A stretch of DNA of 64,000 nucleotides from Pectobacterium carotovorum (GTDB lineage: Bacteria > Pseudomonadota > Gammaproteobacteria > Enterobacterales > Enterobacteriaceae), in assembly GCA_016415585.1 (NCBI GenBank), contig CP066552.1, positions 1,054,001 through 1,118,000 on the forward strand. Direction: 5' to 3'. The position numbers and the translations under genes were made by a program. A model generated the notes under the pieces. That model was not told where the DNA came from, searched no databases, and saw nothing but the letters and a program-made list of their open reading frames with translations. Below, in pieces: positions 30,001 to 39,474 of the stretch; the stretch's first letter is position 1; each line of letters starts with the position of its first letter.

Positions 30001-30651
30001 GACTGGCTGGCCGAGCAGTTGCAGCTACAGGGATTTGAAGCGCACTGGCATCCGGTATTGAAGACGTGGATGGAGACGCTGTTGCATACGTCGCTTAACG
30101 AGCAAGGGATTATGCTGTCAGCGCTGGATAACGCAGATAAGCAGGCCGAATTACAGTTCTATATACCGATTGACGCGCCAATACAGGCGGCGCAGCTCGA
30201 TCGGTTGGCAAAGCATCACGATCCGCTATCCGCGCGCTGTCCGGCGCTCTCTTTTCAGCAGGTGAAAGGCATGCTGAAAGGGTTTATCGATCTGGTGTTC
30301 CGCTGGGAAGGGCGTTATTACCTATTGGACTATAAGTCCAACTGGCTCGGTCCTGATGCCAGCGCGTACACCCAAACGGCCATGATGCAGTCGATGGCCG
30401 AACACCGCTACGACTTGCAATACCAGCTCTACACGCTGGCTTTGCACCGCTATCTGCGTCATCGCATTGCGGATTATGACTATGAACGCCATTTTGGCGG
30501 GGTGTTTTATCTGTTTTTACGCGGCGTTGAAGCGTCTCACCCTGGCAATGGTATCTTTACTTTTCGCCCCTCGGCTGAATTTGTTTTCGGGCTGGATGCG
30601 CTCTTCAAGGGAAAGACGCCTGACGATGCTGATACAGGAATTCCCTCATGA
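27070..30651 (+). CDS. recB: Exodeoxyribonuclease V subunit beta (RecB)
   Basis: 1193 residues (E. coli 1180). The Walker A is IEASAGTGKTYTLAALYLR; motif II is VAMIDEFQDTDPQQYRIF; SF1 motifs GDPKQAIYAFRGADIFTY and TIHKSKGLEYPLVWLP follow. The C-terminal nuclease domain holds GFIDLVFRWEG and YYLLDYKSNW, supplying the two Asp and the Lys of the active site. It is the 3'-5' helicase and nuclease of RecBCD and loads RecA after Chi. ATGA overlaps link it to ptrA and recD. Confidence 0.98.
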   Translation: MKNAAPQSLDVMTLPLLGERLIEASAGTGKTYTLAALYLRLLLGLGKQAAYPRLLLVEEILVVTFTEAATEELRERIRARIHALRIACLRKSAQGEEAEKPKDTSLVQLLAEISDHRDAADVLLAAERQMDEAAIYTIHGFCQRMLSTNAFESGVLFEQVLIEDEQPLRRQACADFWRRYCYPLPVEVARIVGLEWRGPENLLADLAPYLHGEAPAFRLPPQEDETLLSRHENIVATIDAYKQRWLASAADLESLIVASGVDKRSYSSKHLPNWLQKVTLWAEQPTLDYQLPKDLVRFAQQTLIEKTKKGEPPVHALFEETERLLEAPLSLRDLVIVRALSAIRDSVREEKRQRAELGFDDLLSRLDVALQQPGGEQLASAIRERYPVAMIDEFQDTDPQQYRIFRRLYVGQPQCGLLLIGDPKQAIYAFRGADIFTYMHARGEVAAHYTLGTNWRSSHQMVRGVNHLFERLENPFIFQNIPFLPVKPAESKRGLVFEVAGQPQPALQFWLTGSEPIGVGDYQQQMARQCAAQIRDWLAASQRSEAWLVTDDSRRLVRASDMSVLVRSRREASLIRDALSRLSIPSVYLSNRDSVFSTPEASDMLWLLQAVLAPEQERTLRSAMATALMGLDAEQVDALGQSEAAWDALVDEFAGYRALWRQRGVLPMLRALMSQHQLAENLLASAEGERRITDILHIGELLQDASATLDSEHALVRWLSQQIVQPNPQAENQQLRLESDRHLVQIVTIHKSKGLEYPLVWLPFISNFRVQDQGIYHDRENYHAVLDLQNNEESQALAEEERLAEDLRLLYVALTRSIYHCSVGVAPVQRSRKKDGSSDMHQSALGYLLQRGKEAEAATLVSELEGMVGDGVALTPLQATEEQRWQPDRPELAELRARHIERQLRDGWRVTSYSGLQQHGSASAQDLVPRLDIEAIGERQEADETQLTPHTFPRGASPGTFLHSLFETLDFTQPVEDDWLAEQLQLQGFEAHWHPVLKTWMETLLHTSLNEQGIMLSALDNADKQAELQFYIPIDAPIQAAQLDRLAKHHDPLSARCPALSFQQVKGMLKGFIDLVFRWEGRYYLLDYKSNWLGPDASAYTQTAMMQSMAEHRYDLQYQLYTLALHRYLRHRIADYDYERHFGGVFYLFLRGVEASHPGNGIFTFRPSAEFVFGLDALFKGKTPDDADTGIPS

Positions 30652-32531
30652 TTGCGTTACTTGAAACGGCACTGGCGCGGCGGTTGCTGCGCCCGCTGGA
30701 TGTTCAGTTCGCCAGAATGCTGGCGGATGAGACGCAGCCCGATCTGCTGTTGGCTGCCGCCTGCCTGAGTGCGCACTCGGGGGCGGGGCATGTGTGTTTA
30801 CCGCTGGAGAACTTGCAGGCGCAGATGCTGTTTGACGGCCGCGAGCCTGAACTGGCGCAACAGTTGCTTGCGGGGACAGGACTAAACACGGTTGCCGCAT
30901 GGCAGCAGCGCTTACTGGCGTCCGATGCCGTCAGCGACGGCAGCAAGCCGACGCCGCTGGTGCTGCAAGGAGAAAAGCTGTATTTACAGCGCAGCTGGCA
31001 GAGTGAAGGCCGCGTGGCGCAGTTTATCGCCAGCGAGCGCGATACGATCCCCGTCGATGAACCTGCAATTCGGGCGGTTTTGGATCGGCTGTTTCCTGAC
31101 ACGGACGAAGAGATTAACTGGCAGAAGGTGGCCGCGGCTGTCGCGTTGACGCGCCGCATTGCGGTTATTTCTGGCGGGCCGGGAACGGGGAAAACCACGA
31201 CGGTGGCTAAGTTGTTAGCGGCGCTGATTGAGCTGAATACGGGAGACGCGTTACGCATTCAACTGGCTGCGCCGACCGGGAAAGCGGCTGCGCGGCTCAC
31301 GGAGTCGTTGGGGCTGGCCCTGCACCGTCTGGCGGTGGATCCTCGGTTGCGGGAAGCGTTTCCGCAGGAAGCGACAACGCTGCATCGTCTTTTGGGGGCG
31401 GTGACGGACAGCCAGCGCCTGCGTCACCATCAGGACAACCCGCTGCATTTGGATGTGCTGATTGTGGATGAGGCATCGATGGTCGATCTGCCGATGATGG
31501 CGAATGTGATTGCCGCGCTTCCGCCACACGCCAGAATTATCTTTCTGGGCGACCGCGATCAACTGGCGTCCGTCGAGGCGGGGGCGGTGTTAGGTGACAT
31601 CTGTCGTTTTGCCGAAGCTGGCTATAGCCGTGCGCGGGCGCAGCAACTGCAACGCCTGACGGGCTGTACGCTGGATGACAGCGGCCCTGAAGGGCCGCCG
31701 ACGGTCAGTGACAGTATCTGTCTGTTACGCCGAAGCTACCGTTTCGATCCGCATTCCGGTATTGGACAATTGGCGCTGGCGGTTAACGGCGGTGATGATG
31801 CTCGCGTGCGTGCCGTGCTGAACGGTGAGTTTGCCGACATCACGTGTAGCCCGTTAACCGAGGCTGAAGAGTATCAGGCCATGCTGGCACAGTGTGTCGA
31901 AGGGTATCGTGATTATTTACGGCTTGTTGCGGCGGGTGCAACGCCGGGTGCCGTGCTGCTTGCTTTCCAACGTTATCGCCAGCTGTGCGCGTTGCGTGAA
32001 GGGCCGTTTGGCGTAGCAGGGCTGAATCAGCGTATTGAGCAGGCTTTGCATCAGTCTGGACTGATTCAGCGCAGTCGTAATCCGCTTAACCGCTGGTATC
32101 CTGGCCGACCGGTCATGATTGAACGTAACGATGCCGCATTGGGTCTGTTCAATGGTGATATCGGTATCGCCATGATAGGGGGAAGCGGGGAGCTGCGCGT
32201 ATTTTTCCCCTTGCCGAATGGAGAAACCAAAGACGTTACGCCAAGCCGTCTGCCGCCGCATGACACAGCCTATGCGATGACGGTGCATAAATCGCAGGGT
32301 TCGGAGTTCGATCATACGGCGCTGGTGCTGCCGAACCACTATTTACCAGTGTTGACGCGAGAACTGGTGTATACCGCCATCACGCGTGCACGCCAGCGTT
32401 TGTCACTCTATACCGATGTCCGCATTCTCTGCCGGGCGGTGAAAACGCCAACGCAGCGCTATAGCGGCTTGGAAGAGAGAATTAGCGCATTAATGGTGCG
32501 CTCTTCTGCTAGTAAGATGCCATTCAGTTAG
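30648..32531 (+). CDS. recD: Exodeoxyribonuclease V subunit alpha (RecD)
   Basis: 627 residues (E. coli 608). The Walker A is ISGGPGTGKTTTVAKLLAAL; Walker B is VLIVDEASMVDLPMMANVI; later SF1 motifs include FLGDRDQLASVEAGAVLGD and YAMTVHKSQGSEFDHTAL. RecD is the fast 5'-3' helicase that also controls the nuclease and is inactivated at Chi. It ends the operon. The opposing argA follows after 176 bp. Confidence 0.98.
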   Translation: MIALLETALARRLLRPLDVQFARMLADETQPDLLLAAACLSAHSGAGHVCLPLENLQAQMLFDGREPELAQQLLAGTGLNTVAAWQQRLLASDAVSDGSKPTPLVLQGEKLYLQRSWQSEGRVAQFIASERDTIPVDEPAIRAVLDRLFPDTDEEINWQKVAAAVALTRRIAVISGGPGTGKTTTVAKLLAALIELNTGDALRIQLAAPTGKAAARLTESLGLALHRLAVDPRLREAFPQEATTLHRLLGAVTDSQRLRHHQDNPLHLDVLIVDEASMVDLPMMANVIAALPPHARIIFLGDRDQLASVEAGAVLGDICRFAEAGYSRARAQQLQRLTGCTLDDSGPEGPPTVSDSICLLRRSYRFDPHSGIGQLALAVNGGDDARVRAVLNGEFADITCSPLTEAEEYQAMLAQCVEGYRDYLRLVAAGATPGAVLLAFQRYRQLCALREGPFGVAGLNQRIEQALHQSGLIQRSRNPLNRWYPGRPVMIERNDAALGLFNGDIGIAMIGGSGELRVFFPLPNGETKDVTPSRLPPHDTAYAMTVHKSQGSEFDHTALVLPNHYLPVLTRELVYTAITRARQRLSLYTDVRILCRAVKTPTQRYSGLEERISALMVRSSASKMPFS

Positions 32532-32657
32532 GGAAGTACGATACGCTGCGGGTGTGAATTGCGTTGACAAATTGGCATGATATCCCTGTCTGATGGCTTA
32601 TTGAAATGAACAACGTGAGCGGTGAGTTTGGCAAGCAGCCATAAGCGGATGAAAGAT

Positions 32658-32683
32658 CGTGGCCGATTTTGCGATCGGCCACG
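32658..32683. terminator. Hairpin between recD and argA
   Basis: A perfect 10-bp stem CGTGGCCGAT / ATCGGCCACG with a 6-nt loop in a convergent gap. No T-run on either side, so it may be a transcript-end stabiliser rather than a true terminator. Confidence 0.4.
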
Positions 32684-32707
32684 AGAAGTGTTATCGAGTG
32701 GAATAAC

Positions 32708-34033
32708 TCAGAGATCCAGCACCAGAATCTTCGAGCGACGCTGGTAGTTGTACAGCGCCTGCTTTTTCTTCGGCAGCATTTCCACTTCGGCGGGTAAAAA
32801 GCCGCGTTCCTGGAACCAGTGGATGCTGTGCGTCGTTAGTACAAACAGCTTTTGCAGACCCTGCTGACGTGCCTGAGCGGCAACGCGCAGTAACAGCATA
32901 TCGCCGCGTGATGAGCTGCGGTAATCCGGGTGAACCGCGACGCAGGCCATTTCGCCAATGCTCTCTTCTGGGAACGGATAAAGCGCGGCGCAGGCGATAG
33001 TCAGGTTATCGCGTACCACGACAGTGAATTTGTCGATCTCCATTTCCAACTGCTCGCGCGAGCGTCTGACCAGAATGCCTTGCTCTTCCAGCGGGCGAAT
33101 CAGTTCCAGAATACCGCCAATGTCATTGATGGTCGCACGGCGAACCTGCTCGGCGCTTTCCATCACGATCTGCGTACCGATTCCGTCACGTGAGAACAGT
33201 TCCTGCAACAGCGCACCGTCGTCCTGATAGCTGATCAGGTGGCTACGGCGTACGCCGCTACGGCAGGCCTTGACCGCGCCGCGCAGGAATCGAACCGTAC
33301 CCGAATGGTAATCGCCAGCCTGTTCCAGTGCATCAATACGCTGCTGTGCATCATCAGGGAACAGCTCGGAAATGATGTTGCCTTCTTCATTGGTCACGCC
33401 CTGTGAGGAGCAGAAGCCGATCATCTTCTCCGCTTTCAGCTTAATAGCGAGCTGGGTCGCGACCTCTTCCGAGGTTAAATTGAAACTTTCACCAGTGACT
33501 GACACTGCAACCGGGCCGAGCAGCACAATGGCACCGCTATTCAGCTGGCGGTGAACGGCTTCTTCATCAATACGGCGGATACGGCCGCTGTGGCAGTAGT
33601 CCACACCGTCATCAACGCCAAGCGGCTGCGCGATAATAAAGTTACCGCTGACGACATTAATGTGGGCACCTTGCAGCGGTGTATTGTTCAGGCTCATCGA
33701 CAGCCGGGCGGTGATATCCAGTTGCAACATCCCCGCAGCCTGCTTGACTAGCTCCAATGTGGCGCTGTCGGTGATGCGGGTATTTTTATGGTAGTGGGGC
33801 TCGTAGTGGTGCGTTGTCAGGTTGGCGTCGATCTGGGGACGAGCGCCATAAACTACCACCAGCTTGATCCCCAGACTGTGTAGCAGCCCGATATCATTTA
33901 CGATGCTAGAGAAGTTGGCATGTTCGATGGCTTCACCACCTAACATGATGACAAACGTTTTGCCACGGTGGGCATTGATATAGGGAACTGAATGGCGGAA
34001 GCCCTGAACCAGTTCTGTACTACGTTCCTTCAC
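32708..34033 (-). CDS. argA: N-acetylglutamate synthase
   Basis: 441 residues from a GTG at 34033 that has GAGG seven bases upstream and reproduces the E. coli N-terminus ([20 protein letters not shown]); an ATG six codons earlier is also in frame. The amino-acid-kinase-like domain (about 20-290) has [18 protein letters not shown] and [20 protein letters not shown]. The C-terminal GNAT domain contains [20 protein letters not shown]. It carries out the first, arginine-inhibited, step of arginine synthesis. Two ARG boxes precede it. Confidence 0.97.
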   Translation of the reverse strand: MKERSTELVQGFRHSVPYINAHRGKTFVIMLGGEAIEHANFSSIVNDIGLLHSLGIKLVVVYGARPQIDANLTTHHYEPHYHKNTRITDSATLELVKQAAGMLQLDITARLSMSLNNTPLQGAHINVVSGNFIIAQPLGVDDGVDYCHSGRIRRIDEEAVHRQLNSGAIVLLGPVAVSVTGESFNLTSEEVATQLAIKLKAEKMIGFCSSQGVTNEEGNIISELFPDDAQQRIDALEQAGDYHSGTVRFLRGAVKACRSGVRRSHLISYQDDGALLQELFSRDGIGTQIVMESAEQVRRATINDIGGILELIRPLEEQGILVRRSREQLEMEIDKFTVVVRDNLTIACAALYPFPEESIGEMACVAVHPDYRSSSRGDMLLLRVAAQARQQGLQKLFVLTTHSIHWFQERGFLPAEVEMLPKKKQALYNYQRRSKILVLDL

Positions 34034-34043
34034 TGCGAGCCCT

Positions 34044-34082
34044 CTTTGCATTTTTATTCGTAATTTCTGTATTTTTATTCTT
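34044..34082 (-). promoter_or_regulatory. Two tandem ARG boxes (ArgR operator) of argA
   Basis: On the minus strand, AAAGAATAAAAATACAGA (34065-34082) and TACGAATAAAAATGCAAA (34044-34061) both approximate the 18-bp ARG box WNTGAATWWWWATTCANW. They are separated by 3 bp, giving the 21-bp centre spacing required for one ArgR hexamer. They lie directly upstream of the argA start, so arginine-dependent repression is expected. Confidence 0.85.
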
Positions 34083-34146
34083 TATGACGTAAAAGGCAAG
34101 AGGAAGTATTAACCAGAAAAGTCAGGATTCTGTTTCATCTTGCTAC

Positions 34147-34344
34147 CATGCCCTAAATAATTCGAGTTGCAGGAAGGCGGCAACCGCGCGAATCCCCAGG
34201 AGCTTACATAAGTAAGTGACTGGGGTGAGCAAGGACAAACCGGCTTGGCCGGTTGAACGCTGCTTGCAGCGGCCCGTCAGGGCGAGGCTCAGATATGAGT
34301 CGAGTATTGCCAACGCACATGCGGCTTGAAGTATGACGGGCATG
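34147..34344 (+). repeat. ERIC element with an internal insertion of about 70 bp
   Basis: 198 bp bounded by CATGCCC and GGGCATG. It contains the ERIC core almost unchanged, including CCCAGGAGCTTACATAAGTA and AAGTGACTGGGGTGAGC, and the right end CCAACGCACATGCGGCTTGA. Intact copies in this window are 125 bp; the surplus lies at about 34228-34308. The insert contains two small hairpins (ACCGGC/GCCGGT and CGCTGC/GCAGCG). It fills the argA-amiC gap together with the ARG boxes. Confidence 0.92.
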
Positions 34345-34486
34345 AATAGGATTTTTGCATGACAGAGTGAGACAGATTCGTTAAAGTTTTTGACAATTTT
34401 TACCTTTATCCATTTTTTAATGACCTATCCAGTGCATTGGCAATGCAACAGCGCAGGATAGCGCACAGCAATCAGATCGGAGTGGC

Positions 34487-35731
34487 ATGTCTCATTCGAA
34501 TCATCATTTGACTCGACGGCGTCTATTACAAACCGCAGCAGCAACCTGGCTGTTAAGCGTAAGTGGTGTAGGGATAGCGGCGGCGACACAGGTCGTTGCC
34601 GTGCGCGTCTGGCCGTCTTCCGCCTATACCCGCGTCACGCTGGAGTCCAATCACCCGCTGAAATATAAACAGTTTAGTCTGAGTAATCCTGAACGCATCG
34701 TGGTGGATATCGAAAATGTTCATTTGAATAGTGTGCTGAAGGAGATAGCCAGCCAGTTTACGTCAGATAACGATCCGCTGATTAAAGAAGCGCGCATCGG
34801 ACAGTTTGATAAAACCACGGTGCGCTTGGTGTTGGAACTCAAGCAGCAGGCGACGACCAAGGTCTTTACGCTGGGGCCGGTGGCTGAATTCAAGCACCGG
34901 CTGGTGCTGGATTTGTATCCTGCCGCAGGGCGCTACGACAACGAAGACGATCCGCTGCTGGCGCTGCTGGAGGATTACAACAAAGGCGATCTGGAACGTA
35001 CGCTGCCAGCAGAAGCGCCGAAAGCCGGGAAGGCTGGGCGGGATCGTCCGCTGATTATCATGCTCGACCCTGGTCACGGCGGTGAAGATCCTGGTGCGAT
35101 TGGCAAGAATAAAACGCGCGAGAAAGACATCGTGCTGCAAATCGCCCGCCGCCTGCGCAAGCTGATCGATAATGAATCCAACATGAAAGCGTATATGACG
35201 CGTAATGAAGATGTATTCATTCCGCTGCGCGTGCGGGTGGCGAAAGCGCGCAAGCAGCGTGCCGATCTGTTCATTTCGATTCATGCGGATGCGTTTACCA
35301 ATCGATCGGCAAGAGGATCGTCGGTTTTTGCGCTGTCGAAGAAAGGGGCAACCAGTACCGCTGCCAGATTTCTGGCAGAGACCCAGAACGAATCGGATTT
35401 GATCGGTGGCGTGAGCATGAGCGGCGATCGCTATCTGGATCACACTATGTTCGATCTGGTGCAGACCGTGACCATCAGCGACAGTCTGAAGTTTGGTAAA
35501 GAGATCCTGACCCGGCTGGGTAGGGTGAATCATCTGCATAAAAACAGCGTCGATCAGGCCGGATTTGCGGTACTGAAAGCGCCGGATATTCCGTCTGTTC
35601 TGGTTGAGACGGCATTTATCAGCAATCTGGAAGAAGAGCGTAAGCTGCGCACTAGCCATTTCCAGCAGCAAATTGCGGAATCCATTTTTGCAGGAATTAA
35701 AGCCTACTTTGCCAGTCAGGCCGAACGGTAG
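34487..35731 (+). CDS. amiC: N-acetylmuramoyl-L-alanine amidase AmiC
   Basis: 414 residues. The N-terminus has a twin-arginine signal ([15 protein letters not shown]), as known for AmiC. Residues about 35-160 form the AMIN domain that targets the septum. After a charged linker, the Amidase_3 domain begins with [17 protein letters not shown] (Zn His), followed by the Zn ligand in SIHADAF and the catalytic Glu in [10 protein letters not shown]. It splits septal peptidoglycan during daughter-cell separation and is activated by NlpD. The place between argA and the metZWV tRNAs matches E. coli. Confidence 0.98.
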   Translation: MSHSNHHLTRRRLLQTAAATWLLSVSGVGIAAATQVVAVRVWPSSAYTRVTLESNHPLKYKQFSLSNPERIVVDIENVHLNSVLKEIASQFTSDNDPLIKEARIGQFDKTTVRLVLELKQQATTKVFTLGPVAEFKHRLVLDLYPAAGRYDNEDDPLLALLEDYNKGDLERTLPAEAPKAGKAGRDRPLIIMLDPGHGGEDPGAIGKNKTREKDIVLQIARRLRKLIDNESNMKAYMTRNEDVFIPLRVRVAKARKQRADLFISIHADAFTNRSARGSSVFALSKKGATSTAARFLAETQNESDLIGGVSMSGDRYLDHTMFDLVQTVTISDSLKFGKEILTRLGRVNHLHKNSVDQAGFAVLKAPDIPSVLVETAFISNLEEERKLRTSHFQQQIAESIFAGIKAYFASQAER

Positions 35732-35848
35732 TTGATGTTGTCGATGTAGCACGTGCGGTGACCGCGTCTTGCTGGCGCGGTTCAGAGGGAATAAATCGGT
35801 CTGGGACGTGGTGTAGGAACTGCATGGAAAATAGATGACGCAAAAAAC

Positions 35849-35871
35849 AAAAAAACACCAGTTAAGGTGCT
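35849..35871 (-). terminator. Terminator of the initiator tRNA operon
   Basis: On the minus strand AGCACC TTAACT GGTGT is followed by T7. It sits 20 bp past the last tRNA and is the natural stop for the three-gene tRNA transcript. Confidence 0.7.
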
Positions 35872-35890
35872 TTATCGTTTTAGTCTTAGT

Positions 35891-35967
<77 letters not shown>

Positions 35968-36014
35968 TCCGTATGACTTATCTTTACTTCTCTTGATGGA
36001 CGACTCACATCAAT

Positions 36015-36091
<77 letters not shown>

Positions 36092-36159
36092 TCCGTACTA
36101 ACTTTACTATTAACTCTCTTTACTACTTTCACTTCTCTTGATGGACGACTCACATCAAT

Positions 36160-36236
<77 letters not shown>

Positions 36237-36249
36237 TCCGTGGATGCGC

Positions 36250-36277
36250 ACTATACTCTCCATGAGCATTGATGCAA
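36250..36277 (-). promoter_or_regulatory. Promoter of the metZWV-type tRNA operon
   Basis: On the minus strand: -35 TTGCAT (36272-36277), 16-bp spacer, -10 TATAGT (36250-36255), then a GC-rich discriminator (GCGC) typical of stringently controlled stable-RNA promoters. It lies 13 bp upstream of the first tRNA. Confidence 0.7.
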
Positions 36278-36508
36278 CCTATTTCTATAAAAAGCGCGGC
36301 ATTGGGTTGTCAGGTGATTGATTTACCACCTGATAGGTTGTTTTGTGACCGTAATATGGCGATAAGCAGAATCCCCTGACTTTTGTTGCGCCGTGCGCCG
36401 AACGGAACACACTTGATCCGTGGATTTATATGCTGTCCCATTCCTTTCTCGATAGCCGTTTGTTATCGTTCGACGGTAAATTTTTTGATGTAAAAAGCGA
36501 GCGCAAAG

Positions 36509-37639
36509 ATGAAGGGACGGTGGGGAAAATACGTGCTGACCGCAGTGGTCATTGCCATTCTGGCGGGGTGCCAATCCAGGCCAACCGATCGCGGGCAGCA
36601 ATATAAAGATGGTCACCTCAACCAGCCTCTGGAATTGGTGAATGAACCTAATGCCAAAGGAAAACCGGTCAACGCACGGGATTTTATGACTCAGGTTTCT
36701 GAAATCCGGTCGGCGTCACCTAATCTGTATTCGCGCAATAATACGACCTTTCGGGCGATTGAAAACTGGATGATGTCAGGTGCGGATACCCGCGAGCTGA
36801 GCAAGTTTGGTCTGAACGCCTGGCAGATGGAAGGCGTCGATAACTTTGGTAACGTTCAGTTCACCGGTTATTACACGCCGGTATTGCAGGCGCGCCATAC
36901 CCGTCAGGGTGAATTCCGCCATCCTTTATATGCTATGCCGTCAAAGGGCAAAAATAACCGCCGACTGCCAGATCGTGCTGGCATTTATTCAGGTGCGCTG
37001 GATGAGCGACTGGTTCTCGCCTGGACTAATTCGCTGGTCGATAACTTCATGATGGAAGTGCAGGGCAGCGCCTATATTGATTTTGGCGATGGACGCCCGC
37101 TGACGTTCTTCGGCTATGCTGGCAAGAACGGCCATGCCTACCGCAGTATTGGTAAGGTGCTGATCGATCGTGGTGAAGTTGCGCGTGAAGATATGTCGAT
37201 GCAGGCGATCCGCAAATGGGCGGAGCAGCATTCCGAATATGAAGTGCGTGAACTGTTTGAGCAGAATCCTTCCTTTGTGTTCTTTAAGCCAATGATGTCT
37301 GCGCCCGTCAAAGGGGCTAGCGCCGTGCCGCTGGTGGCGAAAGCCTCTGTTGCTTCTGACCGTTCGCTGATCCCGGCAGGTACGGCTCTGTTAATGGAAG
37401 TGCCGCTGCTGGATAACGTAGGTAAATTCACTGGCAAGTATGAAATGCGCCTGATGATTGCGCTGGATGTCGGCGGGGCGATTAAAGGCCAACACTTCGA
37501 TATGTATCAGGGCATTGGGCCTGATGCGGGTCACTCGGCTGGCTTCTATAACCACTATGGCCGGGTCTGGGTTTTGAGGAACGCGCAAAGCAGCCCGACG
37601 AATGCTTCAGGATCGCTGTTAGTCAACAATCCACAGTAG
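36509..37639 (+). CDS. mltA: Membrane-bound lytic murein transglycosylase A
   Basis: 376 residues (E. coli 365). The lipobox LAGC (Cys near residue 21) follows a short signal peptide. Family motifs include VQFTGYYTPVLQARHT, the central VQGSAYIDFGDGRPLTFFGY, and the double-psi barrel 3D region LMIALDVGGAIKGQHFDMY with its catalytic Asp. It is an outer-membrane lipoprotein that cuts peptidoglycan glycan strands. E. coli has tcdA right after it; here an 11-kb accessory block intervenes. Confidence 0.97.
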   Translation: MKGRWGKYVLTAVVIAILAGCQSRPTDRGQQYKDGHLNQPLELVNEPNAKGKPVNARDFMTQVSEIRSASPNLYSRNNTTFRAIENWMMSGADTRELSKFGLNAWQMEGVDNFGNVQFTGYYTPVLQARHTRQGEFRHPLYAMPSKGKNNRRLPDRAGIYSGALDERLVLAWTNSLVDNFMMEVQGSAYIDFGDGRPLTFFGYAGKNGHAYRSIGKVLIDRGEVAREDMSMQAIRKWAEQHSEYEVRELFEQNPSFVFFKPMMSAPVKGASAVPLVAKASVASDRSLIPAGTALLMEVPLLDNVGKFTGKYEMRLMIALDVGGAIKGQHFDMYQGIGPDAGHSAGFYNHYGRVWVLRNAQSSPTNASGSLLVNNPQ

Positions 37640-37657
37640 TCATCTCTTTCGTTTGAA

Positions 37658-37695
37658 ATCTCAGAAGTGGTGTAAAGATGAGCCACTTCTGAGAT
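37658..37695. terminator. Strong inverted repeat between mltA and the accessory block
   Basis: A perfect 13-bp stem ATCTCAGAAGTGG / CCACTTCTGAGAT with a 12-nt loop in a convergent gap. No strong T-run; likely a shared transcript end for mltA and the opposing DHDPS-family gene. Confidence 0.5.
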
Positions 37696-37727
37696 GAAAC
37701 GCTTGCTCTCCACGCACCAGAACAGAA

Positions 37728-38645
37728 TCAGCTGTTAAAGCCGTATTTGCTGCTCAGCCCTAATTCATTCACGATACGAATACCTGAATCCAACGCTTCG
37801 CCCTGTAAACCCCGCAGCGGACGGCGCAGGCTGCCTGCCGGTAAACCCACCGCCTTCATCAATGATTTCACCGCCACGGGATTGATTGCCGAGTAGGTGT
37901 AATGCAGCAGCGGCAGCAAATGTTGATAGGCCTTACGGAAGCGCTCTGCATCCCCACCGTTTTTCCACGGACGAGAAATTTCAGCCAGTTCTGCTGGGGC
38001 AATATTGCCGGTCATGTTGGCCGTCCCATGCCCTCCCAACGACATCGTTGGCACCACCAGACCCAGATTGGGGGAGTCGCAGCACATCACCGACACATCG
38101 GGATTGCCTGCCAGAACTTGTGCCACCTGACCCACGCGGGTGGTGGATTCTTTATGAATAACGTAGTTCGGGTGTTGGAAAATACGCAGCAGCGATGTCC
38201 AGTGCAGGTCCGTTTTTACGCGCGGCGGGTTGTTATAAATCCCCAACGGCAAATCGGTCGCGTCTGCAATTTCCAGAAAGTAGCTTTCGATATCGCTCTC
38301 GCTGGCACAGATATAGGCGGGGGCGGCGATAATGGCACCGTCTGCGCCGTTGTTATGCGCATAGCGAACATAGTCAATGGTGGTATCGGTATTGTTACCA
38401 GTACAGCCGTAGAACAGCTTCATTTTGCTGGTGCTGTATTGCGCGGTTCGGCGGATGATCGCCTTTCTCTCATCTGGGGACAGCATGGACACTTCCCCCG
38501 TTGAGCCCATAATCAAAACGGCCGCGGTGCCGTTGTCTTCCTGGAATTTTAATAACGCCTCAAATGCGCCGAAATCCACGCTGCCATCGTCATTAAAAGG
38601 CGTAATGAGGGCAACGAATGACCCTTCAATTTTTTCTCTGCTCAT
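37728..38645 (-). CDS. Dihydrodipicolinate synthase/N-acetylneuraminate lyase-family protein
   Basis: 305 residues. It shows the class I aldolase TIM barrel of the DapA/NanA superfamily: GSTGEVSMLSPDER (the pyruvate-binding GxxGE), the Tyr in GIYNNPPRV and the Schiff-base Lys in YVIHKEST. The DapA YY pair is replaced (AAPAYICASE), so it is probably not lysine biosynthetic DapA. A pyruvate- or 2-oxoacid-releasing lyase is more likely. It is the last gene of the minus-strand block, after the TetR regulator. The substrate is unknown. Confidence 0.85.
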   Translation of the reverse strand: MSREKIEGSFVALITPFNDDGSVDFGAFEALLKFQEDNGTAAVLIMGSTGEVSMLSPDERKAIIRRTAQYSTSKMKLFYGCTGNNTDTTIDYVRYAHNNGADGAIIAAPAYICASESDIESYFLEIADATDLPLGIYNNPPRVKTDLHWTSLLRIFQHPNYVIHKESTTRVGQVAQVLAGNPDVSVMCCDSPNLGLVVPTMSLGGHGTANMTGNIAPAELAEISRPWKNGGDAERFRKAYQHLLPLLHYTYSAINPVAVKSLMKAVGLPAGSLRRPLRGLQGEALDSGIRIVNELGLSSKYGFNS

Positions 38646-38688
38646 GTCTGTTTCCTGTCAATGTAAACGTGTTGCGAATAACTAAAAA

Positions 38689-39390
38689 TCAGGACTGAAG
38701 TGATGTCTCAGTCAGTGGTTTGGCGGTAAAACCCGCCTCGACAAAACGTAATAGATGCGACAGCACGCGATCGTCATCGCGGTTGTCACATAGCCCTTTG
38801 GAAAGCAACGCCAGACGGCCAGAACGCGGGTCGGCGTCGGTTAACACGTGCATGGCGGCACCACGGGCAAATTCATAACGCCAGATAACCTCCGCGCGCG
38901 ATAACTCCGGCAGCGCACGGGAAAAGGCATCGATGAAACGGTGAGCGACGTGATCGAACTGGGCCGAAAGCAAGGCGGTTACCTCCAGACCCGGTGTCGC
39001 CCGCAGATGCTGTAATAGGCGAACGACAATACGTCCGCCGTCGGGCGTGCGAGCTGTTTTAACCAGCGGGCGCAATAGCGCATCCAGCAGCGCGGCAACG
39101 GGCAGTTCATCACCATTATTCGCCTTTTCCACCTCATCCAGCAGACGCGTTCTTTCGTCATTTAACGGGCCGAGGACGTTGTCCAACACGGCACGCAGTA
39201 ATCCTTCTTTCGAGCCAAAGTAATAATTCACCGACGCCACATTCACGTTGGTGGCTTCCGTTATTTCGCGAATCGTCGTTAGCTCACTGCCTTTGCAGGC
39301 GAAGATCGTGATGGCTTCACGCAGGATGCGCTGTTTAATGTCTGCCTCTTTTTCTTTGCTTTGATCTTTGGTTTTCAATAACGCCACCAT
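38689..39390 (-). CDS. TetR-family regulator of the transport/hydrolysis block
   Basis: 233 residues. The HTH is in the first 65 residues: ILREAITIFACKGSELTTIR and ITEATNVNVASVNYYFGSKE, with the recognition helix ending in NYYF. The C-terminal half is a helical ligand domain of the type found in CerR/DUF1956-like TetR proteins (VVRLLQHLRATPG, FARGAAMHVL). Embedded between the amidohydrolase and the DHDPS-family gene, it most likely controls this block; an AAACG-AA-CGTTT inverted repeat at 46290-46301 is a candidate operator. Confidence 0.87.
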   Translation of the reverse strand: MVALLKTKDQSKEKEADIKQRILREAITIFACKGSELTTIREITEATNVNVASVNYYFGSKEGLLRAVLDNVLGPLNDERTRLLDEVEKANNGDELPVAALLDALLRPLVKTARTPDGGRIVVRLLQHLRATPGLEVTALLSAQFDHVAHRFIDAFSRALPELSRAEVIWRYEFARGAAMHVLTDADPRSGRLALLSKGLCDNRDDDRVLSHLLRFVEAGFTAKPLTETSLQS

Positions 39391-39474
39391 GATTCATCCT
39401 TTTTGCTCACGCTCGCCGTCGGGGGCACCGACGTCATGCGTTGTGATAGTGAGGCCGTAGAAAATGCGCTGTCG

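Noticed and set aside
34763..35752. 329-codon open frame antisense to amiC
   Set aside because: Entirely opposite a conserved amidase and without recognisable motifs.
37728..38645. Lysine-pathway dapA
   Set aside because: The Schiff-base Lys is present but the tyrosine pair of DapA is altered and the gene lies in a catabolic block, so a different DHDPS-family enzyme is more likely.
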